A stretch of DNA of 64,000 bases from G963708235 sp963708235 (GCA_963708235.1 OY970200.1:1178001-1242000); one strand, 5' to 3'; numbered from the stretch's first letter, positions 35,785-45,783 are shown. Notes: generated from the letters alone by a model not told the origin. Program-made: numbers and translations.

Positions 35785-37101
35785 TCAGGGACCGACACGA
35801 CCGATGAGCAGCGTCGGTGGGGTGACCGGCGTCTCGACCAGGGTGAAGGCCGCCTCGACCAGGGGCAACGACGCCGACAGCCGGTCGTCGTCGTTGTAGG
35901 AAATGGTGGCGAGGCGGTCGCCCGCCGAGACGTGGTCGCCGATCCTGGTGTGGATGGTGATTCCGACCGCAGCGTCGACGGGATCCTCCTTGCGCTGCCG
36001 TCCTGCGCCGAGCCGGACCCCGGCCTTTCCGATCTCCAGGGCGTCGCACGTCGCCACGGTGCCGGTGTTGCCGGCGATGATGTCGTGCTCCGATCGCGCC
36101 CGGGGGAGCAGGGTCCGGTCGTGACAGATCCGGGGATCGCCGCCCTGGGCCTCGATGACCTCCATGAAACGCTCCATGGCCGCCCCCGACGCCACCACGT
36201 CCTCCAGCCGGCGGCGGGCCTCGGTTTCGTCGGAGGCAGCGCCTGCGGCGACCAGCATCATCGCCCCCAGCAGCAGCACAAGCTCGGTGATATCGGCAGG
36301 ACCGGTCCCCTCCAGGACATCGAGGGACTCGGCGATCTCATTGGCGTTCCCCACCGTGCGTCCCAGCGGCTGGGACATGTCGGTGAGGACGGCATGGACC
36401 GGCGTCCCGTGAGAGGCGCCGATACCGACCATGGTGGAGGCCAGCTCGACGGCGCGTGCCTCGTCCTTCATGAAGGCGCCCGACCCGACCTTGACATCGA
36501 GCACCAGGGCGTCGAGCCCCTCGGCCAGTTTCTTGGACATGATCGAAGAGGAGATCAGCGGTATCGAAGGAACCGTCCCCGTGGCGTCACGGAGGGCATA
36601 GATGCGCCGGTCGGCCGGGACCAGGGTTTCCGATTGACCGGCGAGCACCATCCCGTGACGCTCCAGCACGGAGGCGAACCGTTTCGGATCGAGGGCGGTG
36701 GTGAACCCGGGGATCGACTCCAACTTGTCGAGCGTGCCGCCGGTGTGGCCGAGCCCCCGTCCCGACATCATCGGTACCGCCACCCCGCAGGCCGCCACCA
36801 TCGGGGCCAGCGGGATGCTCGCCTTGTCGCCGACGCCACCGGTCGAATGTTTGTCGACCTTGGGCGCATCCACATGTGAGAAGTCGAGGACGTCGCCTGA
36901 GTGGAGCATGGCTTCGGTCCACACCGCAAGTTCGTCCGGCGTCATCCCCTGGAAGACGACGGCCATCAGTAGCGCCGACATCTGATAGTCGGGAAGGTCG
37001 TCGGCGGTGTAGCGAGCGATGATCCACCGCAACTCGTCGGCGGTGAGCGCATGCCCGTCCCGCTTGCGTTCGATCAGCTCGACGATTGTTCGAGTGGCCA
37101 T
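35785..37101 (-). CDS. deoA: Thymidine / pyrimidine-nucleoside phosphorylase
   Basis: 438 residues: KRDGHALTADELRWIIARYT, KVDKHSTGGVGDKASIPLAP (phosphate-binding signature), GRGLGHTGGTLDKLESIPGF, ALRDATGTVPSIPLISSSIM and DALVLDVKVGSGAFM. Cleaves thymidine or other pyrimidine nucleosides with phosphate. With cytidine deaminase and the dihydropyrimidinase cluster it shows pyrimidine use in this strain. Single gene, own promoter region to the right. Confidence 0.95.
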   Translation of the reverse strand: MATRTIVELIERKRDGHALTADELRWIIARYTADDLPDYQMSALLMAVVFQGMTPDELAVWTEAMLHSGDVLDFSHVDAPKVDKHSTGGVGDKASIPLAPMVAACGVAVPMMSGRGLGHTGGTLDKLESIPGFTTALDPKRFASVLERHGMVLAGQSETLVPADRRIYALRDATGTVPSIPLISSSIMSKKLAEGLDALVLDVKVGSGAFMKDEARAVELASTMVGIGASHGTPVHAVLTDMSQPLGRTVGNANEIAESLDVLEGTGPADITELVLLLGAMMLVAAGAASDETEARRRLEDVVASGAAMERFMEVIEAQGGDPRICHDRTLLPRARSEHDIIAGNTGTVATCDALEIGKAGVRLGAGRQRKEDPVDAAVGITIHTRIGDHVSAGDRLATISYNDDDRLSASLPLVEAAFTLVETPVTPPTLLIGRVGP

Positions 37102-37423
37102 GAGCGGGAGCCTATCCGGTGCGGCTTGTGAATGGCGCGTCGCCCACGGGGCGGTGCCGCGTTCAGTGGGTGTTCGGAGAATTCCAGGAAAAACCAGGAA
37201 GTTGCTGCGCGATGTCTGATGAGCGTCTACGGTATCGTCGTTACGCCGAAGTGCTCCAACGGCATATGCCGCCTCCCCCCGGCGGTTGACCTTGATTACC
37301 GGTGTCCGCTCGGCATGGTGCTGTGCCGCGCCGTGCGCTCACACGCGGAGCAAAGGGCTGGAAATCCGAGGAGAGAAGAGAAATGATGACGATATTGTGC
37401 GATACCGTCGTAAGGGGGCAGCT
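37102..37423. other. Gene-free divergent region between deoA and a secreted-protein gene
   Basis: About 320 bp without a defensible gene. It contains TTGACC near 37287, a GAGGAGAGAAGAG purine tract at 37369-37381 and GGGGG before the ATG at 37424. A definite promoter pair cannot be assigned. Confidence 0.4.
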
Positions 37424-38170
37424 ATGCGGCTGAACCTCCGCAATGCGGTGCTGGCAACCCTGTTGGGAGTCCTCCCGGTCGTGCTGGTACCGGTGGTCGT
37501 GGCGGCGGCGGAGTTGGGGATGCAGTGCTCGACCGCCGGGTACGAGCGGCTGTGGACCCCGCGCCCCGCCGAGTTGACGGTGAACGTGCCTCCGGGGGAT
37601 CACATCGTGATCTTGGAGTTGCTCAACGCCAACGCCTCAGCAGGTTCGGGGTTCGCTCAGGTCGGCGCCATCCTGGTCCCCGCCCCGGTGGGGCTCTGTG
37701 AGATGACCAGTGGCGAGATCGGCCCCTTCACCGGGCCGGTGACATTGGAGCTCGTGGCCGAACCGGTCGGTGAGATCTCGGTGTGGGCGCGCCTGGTGTT
37801 CGTTCCGGTACCACCGCCGACCACGACGACCACGGAACCACCGGACACGACGACCACGGAACCACCGGACACGACGACCACCACCGAGGTGCCGGATACG
37901 ACGACCACGACCGAGGTGACCCTCCCGCCGGTCGAGGTGACCACCACGACCACGACGGTGCCACCGACGACCACCACGGTACCGCCGACGACCACGACGG
38001 TCCCCCCGACAACCACCACGGTGCCGCCGTTGATCCCCGCCCAGGATGCCGCATGTGTCCCGGGAGGGTTTACGGTGGGTGACGTGTTCTACCCGTTCGA
38101 CGACGCTCCCGAGGAGCTGTTCGACCAGTTCCCGCAGTGTCGGGGCGCCTTCGACGAGGAGAGTGGATGA
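37424..38170 (+). CDS. Secreted protein with Pro-Thr-rich linker, unknown
   Basis: 248 residues. Signal peptide MRLNLRNAVLATLLGVLPVV with Ala cleavage region (VAAAELG). A beta-rich domain of about 95 residues follows (LTVNVPPGDHIVILELLNAN), then a linker of some 70 residues built from PPTTTTV and PPDTTTTE units, then a C-terminal part with paired Cys (DAACVPGGFTVGDVFYPFDD, QFPQCRGAF). Such Thr-rich linkers are typical of Acidimicrobiia exported proteins and are probably glycosylated or extended. No enzymatic motif seen. Confidence 0.75.
   Translation: MRLNLRNAVLATLLGVLPVVLVPVVVAAAELGMQCSTAGYERLWTPRPAELTVNVPPGDHIVILELLNANASAGSGFAQVGAILVPAPVGLCEMTSGEIGPFTGPVTLELVAEPVGEISVWARLVFVPVPPPTTTTTEPPDTTTTEPPDTTTTTEVPDTTTTTEVTLPPVEVTTTTTTVPPTTTTVPPTTTTVPPTTTTVPPLIPAQDAACVPGGFTVGDVFYPFDDAPEELFDQFPQCRGAFDEESG
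37815..38032. repeat. Degenerate repeats coding the Pro-Thr linker
   Basis: Direct repeats of CCACCGACGACCACSACGGT type, period 21 bp, and CCACCGGACACGACGACCA type, in frame throughout. Confidence 0.8.
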
Positions 38171-38242
38171 GCCTCACGGCCATCGCTGTCGGAGGTTGAT
38201 GCTTCGGATGCGGGATCAGCGCCACCGGGGTCGGCACGATCG

Positions 38243-38264
38243 AGTGACCGCCCCGGTGGTCACT
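38243..38264. terminator. Inverted repeat between convergent genes
   Basis: AGTGACC (38243-38249) and GGTCACT (38258-38264) around an 8-nt loop, placed exactly between the ends of two convergent genes, so a bidirectional stop is plausible. No T-tract. Confidence 0.4.
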
Positions 38265-38571
38265 GATCCGCGGTGTCGTCTCTCACACGCACCCGCCCGC
38301 CGACGACCCGCACCCCCTCGCCGCGGAGGCGGGCGGTGTGCTCCGCCTCGTGGCCGGGGACCAGCCTTCCGGTTGCCGTGACCACCCGCCACCAGGGCAG
38401 GCCCGGGACGGCGGAGAGCACATTGCCCACCGCCCGTGCCGCACCCGGATAGCCCGCCTCGGCCGCCACCTCGCCGTAGGTGGTGATCTCCCCGGGCTCG
38501 AGGGCTCCGATCACGGCGGCGACGGCGGCGACGAATGGGCTTTCGATGGCGTCAGGGCCGGGGTCGACCAT
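38260..38571 (-). CDS. Alkyltransferase-like protein (ATL)
   Basis: 103 residues corresponding to the DNA-binding domain of O6-alkylguanine transferase: SPFVAAVAAVIGALEPGEIT, TYGEVAAEAGYPGAARAVGN. The active-site PCHR is replaced by PWWR (LPWWRVVTATGRL), so the acceptor Cys is absent, as in ATL proteins that flag alkylated bases for nucleotide excision repair. ATG at 38571. Divergent from the pirin gene across a palindromic site. Confidence 0.88.
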   Translation of the reverse strand: MVDPGPDAIESPFVAAVAAVIGALEPGEITTYGEVAAEAGYPGAARAVGNVLSAVPGLPWWRVVTATGRLVPGHEAEHTARLRGEGVRVVGGRVRVRDDTADQ

Positions 38572-38631
38572 GGATCCACGGTAGGCGGAATAGCCGGGTT
38601 CGGCCCAAGGTTGTCGACGGCGTGCGAGAAA

Positions 38632-38646
38632 GTTGCAGACTGCAAC
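38632..38646. promoter_or_regulatory. Palindromic operator candidate upstream of pirin
   Basis: GTTGCA-GAC-TGCAAC, a perfect 6-bp dyad with 3-nt centre, followed by a partial third half-site ACGTTGC. It lies in the divergent gap between the ATL and pirin genes, about 95 bp before the pirin ATG. Size and form fit a dimeric MarR/TetR/HTH regulator. Confidence 0.5.
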
Positions 38647-38740
38647 AACGTTGCGGGGTACGATGCCCAGAGCCGCCCGACCACCGGGACGATCGACAGG
38701 GTCTACCCGCAAGATCGACCAGGGAGAAAGGATCCCGAGC

Positions 38741-39721
38741 ATGCCTGCGGTCACTGCTGACACCCTGACCCTGCCCCGGCTTCCGGCGCTTGCGGAACGC
38801 ACCACCAACTGGCGTCCGGTGACCCGGACCGTCACCGCTCGCCGCCAGCTCGAGGGCGAGGGCTTCGAGGTGCGGCGTCCCTTTCCCGGTGTCGATCTGT
38901 CGTTGGTCGATCCCTTCCTGCTCCTCGATCACATGGGGGCGGTCGAGTACGCACCCGGCGAGGCCAAGGGGACACCGTGGCATCCCCACCGCGGCTTCGA
39001 GACCGTCACCTACATCATGGATGGCGCCTTCGAGCATCAGGACAGCACCGGTGGCGGAGGGCTGATCACCGACGGCGCCACCCAGTGGATGACCGCCGGT
39101 GCCGGCATCCTCCACATCGAGAAGCCGCCGGAGCAGCTTGTCGCCCGGGGTGGGTTGTTCCATGGTGTCCAGCTCTGGGTGAACCTGCCGGCCGTCTCGA
39201 AGATGACGCCGCCGCGCTATCAGGACATCAAGGGCGGCGACGCCACGTTGCTGTCGAGCGACGACGGCGGTGCGCTGGTCCGTGTCATCGCCGGCGACCT
39301 TGCCGGACATGCCGGCCCGGGTGACACTCTGACGCCGATCACCTATCTCCACGCCACGATCAGCCCGGGAGCCAGGTTGGCGCTGCCGTGGCCTGAGCGG
39401 TTCAGCGCCCTGGTGTACGTGCTGGCGGGCCGGGGTCATGTCGGTGCCGAAGCCCGACCCCTCGACGAGGGGCAACTCGCCGTGTTCGGAGCGGGCGAGG
39501 CACTCTCGCTCACCGCCGAGCCACGTCAGCCGCTCGCCGCAGCCAACGGCTGGGAGGTGCTGGTGCTCGGCGGGCTCCCCATCAATGAGCCGATCGCCCG
39601 CTACGGCCCGTTCGTCATGAACACCAAAGCGGAGGTCCTCGCCGCCATGGAGGACTTCCAGGCGGGTCGGATGGGGCAGATCCCCGCCGTTCCCCACCGT
39701 ACCGCCGCAGACATGGCGTGA
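38741..39721 (+). CDS. Pirin family protein
   Basis: 326 residues, bicupin. The N-terminal pirin motif carries the metal ligands: GTPWHPHRGFETVTYIMDGA (HxH) and later H/E in FEHQDSTGGGG and GAGILHIEKP. The C-terminal cupin follows (LHATISPGARLALPWPERFS). Some pirins have quercetinase activity; function here is not known. ATG at 38741 with GGGAGAAAGGA upstream. Own operator upstream suggests regulated expression. Confidence 0.9.
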   Translation: MPAVTADTLTLPRLPALAERTTNWRPVTRTVTARRQLEGEGFEVRRPFPGVDLSLVDPFLLLDHMGAVEYAPGEAKGTPWHPHRGFETVTYIMDGAFEHQDSTGGGGLITDGATQWMTAGAGILHIEKPPEQLVARGGLFHGVQLWVNLPAVSKMTPPRYQDIKGGDATLLSSDDGGALVRVIAGDLAGHAGPGDTLTPITYLHATISPGARLALPWPERFSALVYVLAGRGHVGAEARPLDEGQLAVFGAGEALSLTAEPRQPLAAANGWEVLVLGGLPINEPIARYGPFVMNTKAEVLAAMEDFQAGRMGQIPAVPHRTAADMA

Positions 39722-39747
39722 CCGGCTGACCGGTACACTCCACCCCC

Positions 39748-41085
<1,338 letters not shown>

Positions 41086-41090
41086 CGTAG

Positions 41091-41780
41091 ATGCCGGTCA
41101 AGATCCGCCTGACGCGGATGGGCAAGAAGAAGCAGCCGACGTACCGCGTCGTCGTGGTGGACTCCCGGAAACCCCGGGACGGTGCCTACATCGAACAGAT
41201 CGGGCGGTACGACCCCCGACAGCAGCCTTCGCTCATCGAAATTGACAACGACCGTGCGCTCGACTGGTTGAGCAAGGGTGCCCAGCCCACCGAGCGCGCC
41301 CAGAAACTGCTGGAGATCTCCGGGGCGTGGACCAAGTTCCGCATCGCCAAGGGTGATATCCACACGATCGCCGCCGAGACCAAGACCGACACGGCCACCC
41401 CGGAAGCCGCCGATGACGCCCCCGTCGTGGTCCCCGGTCACACCCCCGAGGTGCACGTCGTCGGGGGAGCCCCCGAGCCCGACGCCTCCGCAGACGACGT
41501 CTCCGCAGGTGATGCCCCCGCAGAGGATGCCCCCGCAGCAGTGGTTGCCGAAGATGAGCCCGCCGTCGCCGAAGACGTCGCCGAGCCTGCTGCCACCGAG
41601 GTAGCTGCCGCCGATGCCCCCGCAGACGACGTGGTCGCCGATGGTGCCGCAGACGATGTGGTTGCCGAGGCGGTGGTCGAGGCCGCCACCGGTGACACCA
41701 CGGCCGACGAAGCTGCCGCCGAGGCCGCCGTCGCCGAAGCCACCTCTGAACCTGCCGACGATCCCGAGGCCGGCACATGA
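41091..41780 (+). CDS. rpsP: 30S ribosomal protein S16 with long acidic Ala-rich tail
   Basis: 229 residues, against a usual 80-160. Residues 1-85 are S16 proper (VKIRLTRMGKKKQPTYRVVV, PRDGAYIEQIGRYDPRQQPS, ALDWLSKGAQPTERAQKLLE). From about residue 105 on it is nearly all Ala, Asp, Glu, Val and Pro (VAEDEPAVAEDVAEPAATEV). Actinobacterial S16 often has a short such tail; this one is unusually long. ATGA overlap with khpA. Confidence 0.95.
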   Translation: MPVKIRLTRMGKKKQPTYRVVVVDSRKPRDGAYIEQIGRYDPRQQPSLIEIDNDRALDWLSKGAQPTERAQKLLEISGAWTKFRIAKGDIHTIAAETKTDTATPEAADDAPVVVPGHTPEVHVVGGAPEPDASADDVSAGDAPAEDAPAAVVAEDEPAVAEDVAEPAATEVAAADAPADDVVADGAADDVVAEAVVEAATGDTTADEAAAEAAVAEATSEPADDPEAGT

Positions 41781-42025
41781 GTGGCGAGATCGTCGAGCGG
41801 GTGGTCCGTTACGTCACGGAGCAGATCGTCGACGATGCCGAGTCGGTGGTGGTCGAGATGGTGCCGGACGGTCAGGACGCCGTCGTGGCCGAGGTCCGCA
41901 CCGCCAAGTCCGACATGGGTCGTGTGATCGGTCGTCGGGGCAGGGTTGCCCGATCGATCCGGAGCCTCGCCGACGCCGCCGGTGACGAAGAGGGTCTCGA
42001 CGTTCAGGTTGAGTTCCTCGACTGA
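41777..42025 (+). CDS. khpA: KH-domain RNA-binding protein KhpA
   Basis: 82 residues with one KH domain and its GxxG loop in MGRVIGRRGRVARSIRSLAD. Dimerises with KhpB in other bacteria to bind RNA. Placed between rpsP and rimM as usual. It overlaps rpsP (ATGA) and rimM (17 nt). Confidence 0.92.
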   Translation: MSGEIVERVVRYVTEQIVDDAESVVVEMVPDGQDAVVAEVRTAKSDMGRVIGRRGRVARSIRSLADAAGDEEGLDVQVEFLD

Positions 42026-42587
42026 CCGCGGCGACGGCACGGTCGCCGTCGGACGGATCACCCGACCCCACGGGGTGCGCGGCGACGTGCTCGTGGTGTC
42101 GTGGAGCGACCATCCCGATCGGTTCGTGAGGGACGCCCAGTTCGAGGCGTTGCCTTCCGGGTCGGCGGGGGAGTCGCCCGTCGCACCAACCGCCACATCG
42201 TCCGGTGTGTCGGCTGCCCGCGTCGTGCTGACGGTCGCCACGGCCCGACCGCACAAGGCCGGCTACATCATCAGGTTTGCCGAGGTGGCCGACCGTACCG
42301 ATGCCGAGCGGTTGGTCGGTCACGTCCTGAACATCGATGCGGGGTCGAGGCGGGAACTCGAACCCGACGAGTTCTGGCCCGACGAACTGATCGGACTGCG
42401 TGCCGAGGATGTCACCGGCGCCACGCTGGGGACGGTGCGCGATGTGGTGCAGGGCGTGGCCCAGGACCGCCTGGTGGTCCTCACCGCCTCCGGTGACGAG
42501 GTCAAGGTGCCGTTCGTCTCCGCCCTCGTCGGCGACATCGACACCGAGCGGGTGGTCATCGACCCGCCGCAGGGTCTCTTTCCCTGA
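42009..42587 (+). CDS. rimM: Ribosome maturation factor RimM
   Basis: 192 residues. The TTG at 42009 (within khpA) gives MSSSTDRGDGTVAVGRITRP. The N-terminal RimM domain has GRITRPHGVRGDVLVVSWSD; the PRC-barrel is EFWPDELIGLRAEDVTGATL and DEVKVPFVSALVGDIDTERV. Assists 30S head assembly. An insertion of about 25 residues (SGSAGESPVAPTATSSGVSA) sits in the N-terminal domain. Confidence 0.9.
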   Translation: MSSSTDRGDGTVAVGRITRPHGVRGDVLVVSWSDHPDRFVRDAQFEALPSGSAGESPVAPTATSSGVSAARVVLTVATARPHKAGYIIRFAEVADRTDAERLVGHVLNIDAGSRRELEPDEFWPDELIGLRAEDVTGATLGTVRDVVQGVAQDRLVVLTASGDEVKVPFVSALVGDIDTERVVIDPPQGLFP

Positions 42588-42652
42588 CCTCCGGCCTGGT
42601 CACCCGGGCGCACATCGAGCCGACCTGATCGGGGATTCCTAGGCTGGCGCAC

Positions 42653-43432
42653 ATGCACATTGCCGTCGTCACCATCTTCCCCGAGTTCTTCACTTCCCCC
42701 CTCGACACCAGCCTGGTGGGGACGGCTCGCCGCAACGGAACCCTGGATGTCGAGTTGGTCGATCTTCGTCAATGGGGCAAGGGTGTCCACCGTCAGGTCG
42801 ATGATGCGCCGTTCGGTGGTGGCGCCGGGATGGTGATGGCGGTCGAGCCGCTCGACAAGGCGCTCGCCTCCCGGACCGCATCGCAGCGCATCCTGCTCAC
42901 CCCGGCGGGGCGTCCCCTGGATCAGGCGATGCTCGACCGCTGGGCGACCCTCGACGCCCTGACCCTTGTCTGCGGTCGCTATGAGGGCGTCGACGAACGC
43001 GTCGCCGAGCACCTCGTCGACGAAGAGGTGTCGATCGGCGACTACGTCCTCCTCGGTGGCGAGGTGGCGGCGCTGGTGATCATCGAAGGTGTCACCCGAC
43101 TCCTGCCTGGTGTGGTCGGCAACCCGGCCTCGGTGCGGACCGAGAGCTTCCGCCACGGGCTGCTGGAGGAGCCGCAATACACCCGACCCGCCGAGTACCG
43201 GGGATGGAAGGTTCCCGATGTGCTCCTCTCCGGTGACCACGGTCGGATCGCCGCCTGGCGTCACGACCAGAGGCTGCTGCGGACCGCCAGCCGTCGTCCC
43301 GATCTCCTCGCCGAAGGCGCCGACCCCGGGGACCCCACCCCTGACCGGGCAGGACCGGGGGGAGCCGACCACGACGGGGTCGCGCCAGGGGATACGGCGG
43401 CCGATTTTCCGGACGCACCCGAACTGGGCTAA
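42653..43432 (+). CDS. trmD: tRNA (guanine37-N1)-methyltransferase TrmD
   Basis: 259 residues: MHIAVVTIFPEFFTSPLDTS, DAPFGGGAGMVMAVEPLDKA, TLVCGRYEGVDERVAEHLVD, EEVSIGDYVLLGGEVAALVI (knot) and LLEEPQYTRPAEYRGWKVPD. The last 30 residues are a disordered Asp/Gly/Pro tail. TAGGCT lies a few bases upstream of the start. Confidence 0.95.
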   Translation: MHIAVVTIFPEFFTSPLDTSLVGTARRNGTLDVELVDLRQWGKGVHRQVDDAPFGGGAGMVMAVEPLDKALASRTASQRILLTPAGRPLDQAMLDRWATLDALTLVCGRYEGVDERVAEHLVDEEVSIGDYVLLGGEVAALVIIEGVTRLLPGVVGNPASVRTESFRHGLLEEPQYTRPAEYRGWKVPDVLLSGDHGRIAAWRHDQRLLRTASRRPDLLAEGADPGDPTPDRAGPGGADHDGVAPGDTAADFPDAPELG

Positions 43433-43473
43433 GCTGCGGCTTCTTCGTTTCCCTTTCTTCGTGGAGAACTCCT

Positions 43474-43818
43474 GTGAACACGCTCGATCAGATCGAGTCG
43501 ACCTACCTGCGCGACGACATCCCGGCCTTCGGAGCCGGCGACAACGTCAAGCTGCATGTGCGAGTCGTCGAAGGTGGCCGTGAGCGCGTCCAGCTCTTCG
43601 AGGGCGTCGTGATCGCCCGCAACGGTGGCGGTCTCCGTGAGACATTCACCGTTCGCAAGATCAGCTTCGGGGTCGGTGTCGAGCGGATCTTCCCGGTCCA
43701 CGCTCCGATCCTGCAGAAGATCGAGGTGACCCGACGTGGTGACGTCCGGCGCGCCAAGCTCTACTACCTCCGAGATCGGGTCGGCAAGGCCACCCGCATC
43801 AAGGAAAAGCGCACCTGA
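43474..43818 (+). CDS. rplS: 50S ribosomal protein L19
   Basis: 114 residues from the GTG at 43474 (MNTLDQIESTYLRDDIPAFG). RERVQLFEGVVIARNGGGLR, ETFTVRKISFGVGVERIFPV and RRAKLYYLRDRVGKATRIKE are diagnostic. GTGGAGAAC provides a ribosome site. Follows trmD as in most bacteria. Confidence 0.95.
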   Translation: MNTLDQIESTYLRDDIPAFGAGDNVKLHVRVVEGGRERVQLFEGVVIARNGGGLRETFTVRKISFGVGVERIFPVHAPILQKIEVTRRGDVRRAKLYYLRDRVGKATRIKEKRT

Positions 43819-43844
43819 GCCCGGTCGATCGCACCGGGATTCCG

Positions 43845-44495
43845 GTGCCGCTCGATCTCGATTCGCTCGCCGTCGCCTGTGGCGATCTGGCGCAACGCGA
43901 TCCGGCCCTGGCAGGGTTGTACGCGCGCAACGGTCTTCCGCCGCTGTGGCGTCGCACCCCGGGTTTCGGGACACTGGTTCGCCTCATCCTCGAACAGCAG
44001 GTCTCCCTCGCCTCCGGGGCGGCGGCCTATCACCGTCTCCGCGACGAACTGGGGGTGATCGAGCCGGACCGGTTTCTCGGTCTCGACGATGGGACCCTCC
44101 GGGGGATCGGGTTCAGCCGCCAGAAGGCGCGATATGTCCGGTTGCTCGCCGAAGAACTGGTGAGGGGAGCCTTCGATATCGCGGGGTTGGGGCATGCCGC
44201 CGACGATGCGGCCATGACCGAGCTGACCCGTCGGGTCGGGATCGGTCCGTGGACGGCCGCCAACTACCTGTTGTTCGCCCTGGGACGGCCCGATGTCTGG
44301 CCGACCGGCGACCGGGCACTGGTGGTGTCGATGAGCCGCCATCTCGGTGACGGTGCGGTGCCTAGCTACGAGGACGCCGACCGGTGCGCCGAGAACTGGC
44401 GTCCATGGCGGGCCGTGGCGGCGCGTCTCCTGTGGCACGACTATCTGGGCGGCCGTGCGTACGACCCGAGCAGCTTCGGATCAGAGTTGGGGTAA
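43845..44495 (+). CDS. DNA-3-methyladenine glycosylase (AlkA-like, HhH-GPD)
   Basis: 216 residues. LVRLILEQQVSLASGAAAYH starts the domain; the helix-hairpin-helix is LTRRVGIGPWTAANYLLFAL and the catalytic Asp is in WPTGDRALVVSM. Removes alkylated purines. No AraC or N-terminal extra domain, so a short AlkA/Mag form. It sits where other actinobacteria have none between rplS and lepB. GTG start at 43845. Confidence 0.88.
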   Translation: MPLDLDSLAVACGDLAQRDPALAGLYARNGLPPLWRRTPGFGTLVRLILEQQVSLASGAAAYHRLRDELGVIEPDRFLGLDDGTLRGIGFSRQKARYVRLLAEELVRGAFDIAGLGHAADDAAMTELTRRVGIGPWTAANYLLFALGRPDVWPTGDRALVVSMSRHLGDGAVPSYEDADRCAENWRPWRAVAARLLWHDYLGGRAYDPSSFGSELG

Positions 44496-44504
44496 CGTGC
44501 TCTC

Positions 44505-45326
44505 GTGAACGATCCACAGACAGCTGCGACCGCTTCTGGTCGCCCTCCCTCCGCCCCGGACACCACCGCTCCGTCGACGAATGCGGCGGCGACGGCTCAG
44601 CAGGAACCCGATGGCACTCCCGGGGACGACACCGGACCGATCCCGGGCTTCGAGGCGGGGCTCCATCCGGAGGATCATCTCGCCCCGGGTGACCGCGGCG
44701 GTCAGGAACCACCCACCACCGACTCCCTGGGTTCGGTCCGCCCCAAGCCCCACCGGTCGTTCTGGAAAGAGCTTCCGTTCCTCATACTGATCGCGCTGGT
44801 GGTGGCGGTGCTGATCAAGACCTTCTTCGTCCAGGCGTTCTGGATCCCGTCGGGTTCGATGGAGGACACGCTCCAGATCAACGACCGGGTCCTGGTCAAC
44901 AAGCTCTCCTACCAGTTCGGCGATGTCGAACGCGGTGACGTGATCGTCTTCGACGACCCGCGGGGGGTCAAGGACCCCGAATCGGTCCCGCAGGCGGTTC
45001 TGCGCAATCTGCTGGAGTCGGTCGGGCTGTCGACACCCAAGTCCGAGTACATCAAGCGGGTCATCGCCCTTCCCGGAGAGACCATCCAGGTGCGCTCCGG
45101 CAAGGTCGAGATCGACGGTGTGGTCATCGACGAGCCCTACCTCCATCCTTTCAGCACCATGCCCGATTTCGGTCCGGAGACGGTGGGGGAGAACCAGTTG
45201 TTCATGATGGGCGACAACCGCAATGCCAGTCAGGACAGCCGCGTCTTCGGCCCCATCGACGCCGATACCGTGGTGGGGCGCGCCTTCGTGGTGTTGTGGC
45301 CACCGAGCAGTTGGAGTGGCCTGTGA
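44505..45326 (+). CDS. lepB: Signal peptidase I with long cytoplasmic N-terminus
   Basis: 273 residues. The first 85 or so are hydrophilic and Pro/Thr/Asp-rich; one membrane anchor follows (LPFLILIALVVAVLIKTFFV). The catalytic Ser is in WIPSGSMEDTLQINDRVLVN and the Lys in YIKRVIALPGETIQVRSG. MMGDNRNASQDSRVFGPI is the box E/D. Cleaves signal peptides outside the membrane. GTG start at 44505. Confidence 0.94.
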   Translation: MNDPQTAATASGRPPSAPDTTAPSTNAAATAQQEPDGTPGDDTGPIPGFEAGLHPEDHLAPGDRGGQEPPTTDSLGSVRPKPHRSFWKELPFLILIALVVAVLIKTFFVQAFWIPSGSMEDTLQINDRVLVNKLSYQFGDVERGDVIVFDDPRGVKDPESVPQAVLRNLLESVGLSTPKSEYIKRVIALPGETIQVRSGKVEIDGVVIDEPYLHPFSTMPDFGPETVGENQLFMMGDNRNASQDSRVFGPIDADTVVGRAFVVLWPPSSWSGL

Positions 45327-45327
45327 T

Positions 45328-45344
45328 CCGCCCGCCCAGGGCGG
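45328..45344 (+). terminator. GC-rich hairpin after lepB
   Basis: CCGCCC-GCCCA-GGGCGG directly after the stop, followed by TTCGTGTC but no T-run. A weak terminator at best. Confidence 0.35.
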
Positions 45345-45486
45345 TTCGTGTCACAGTCGTCGAGTAGAACCAAGGGACCGTTGCCGTCCGGCCTTGGGAC
45401 CGGTGGACGGCCCCGATGGCGTATGATTCGCCGGCGGGCCATGCCGACCGGTCCACGTCCGTGGGTTGCACATGCAGGGAGCACCA

Positions 45487-45783
45487 ATGGGTGAAGAAGA
45501 CCTCGAGCGGTTCGAGACCGACGTCGAGCTCAAGATCTACAAAGAGTATCGGGATGTGCTGCCGCTGTTCCGGTATGTGATCGAGACCGAGCGCCGGTTC
45601 TACCTGGCCAACGGGGTCGAGCTCACCACCAAGACGGCCGACGGTTCCCTCTACTTCGAACTGGAACTGGAAGACGCATGGGTGTGGGACATGTACCGTC
45701 CCGCCCGCTTCGTCAAGCGGGTGAAGGTGATGACCTTCAGGGACGTCAACATCGAGGAACTGGAGCCTACGGGCACGATGTGA
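45487..45783 (+). CDS. DUF2469 family protein
   Basis: 98 residues, strongly conserved in actinobacteria (Rv2901c family): MGEEDLERFETDVELKIYKE, YRDVLPLFRYVIETERRFYL, YFELELEDAWVWDMYRPARF, VKRVKVMTFRDVNIEEL. Function unknown. The gene normally follows rnhB, which is missing here. TATGAT at 45422 may be its -10 box. GTGA overlap with the next gene. Confidence 0.9.
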   Translation: MGEEDLERFETDVELKIYKEYRDVLPLFRYVIETERRFYLANGVELTTKTADGSLYFELELEDAWVWDMYRPARFVKRVKVMTFRDVNIEELEPTGTM

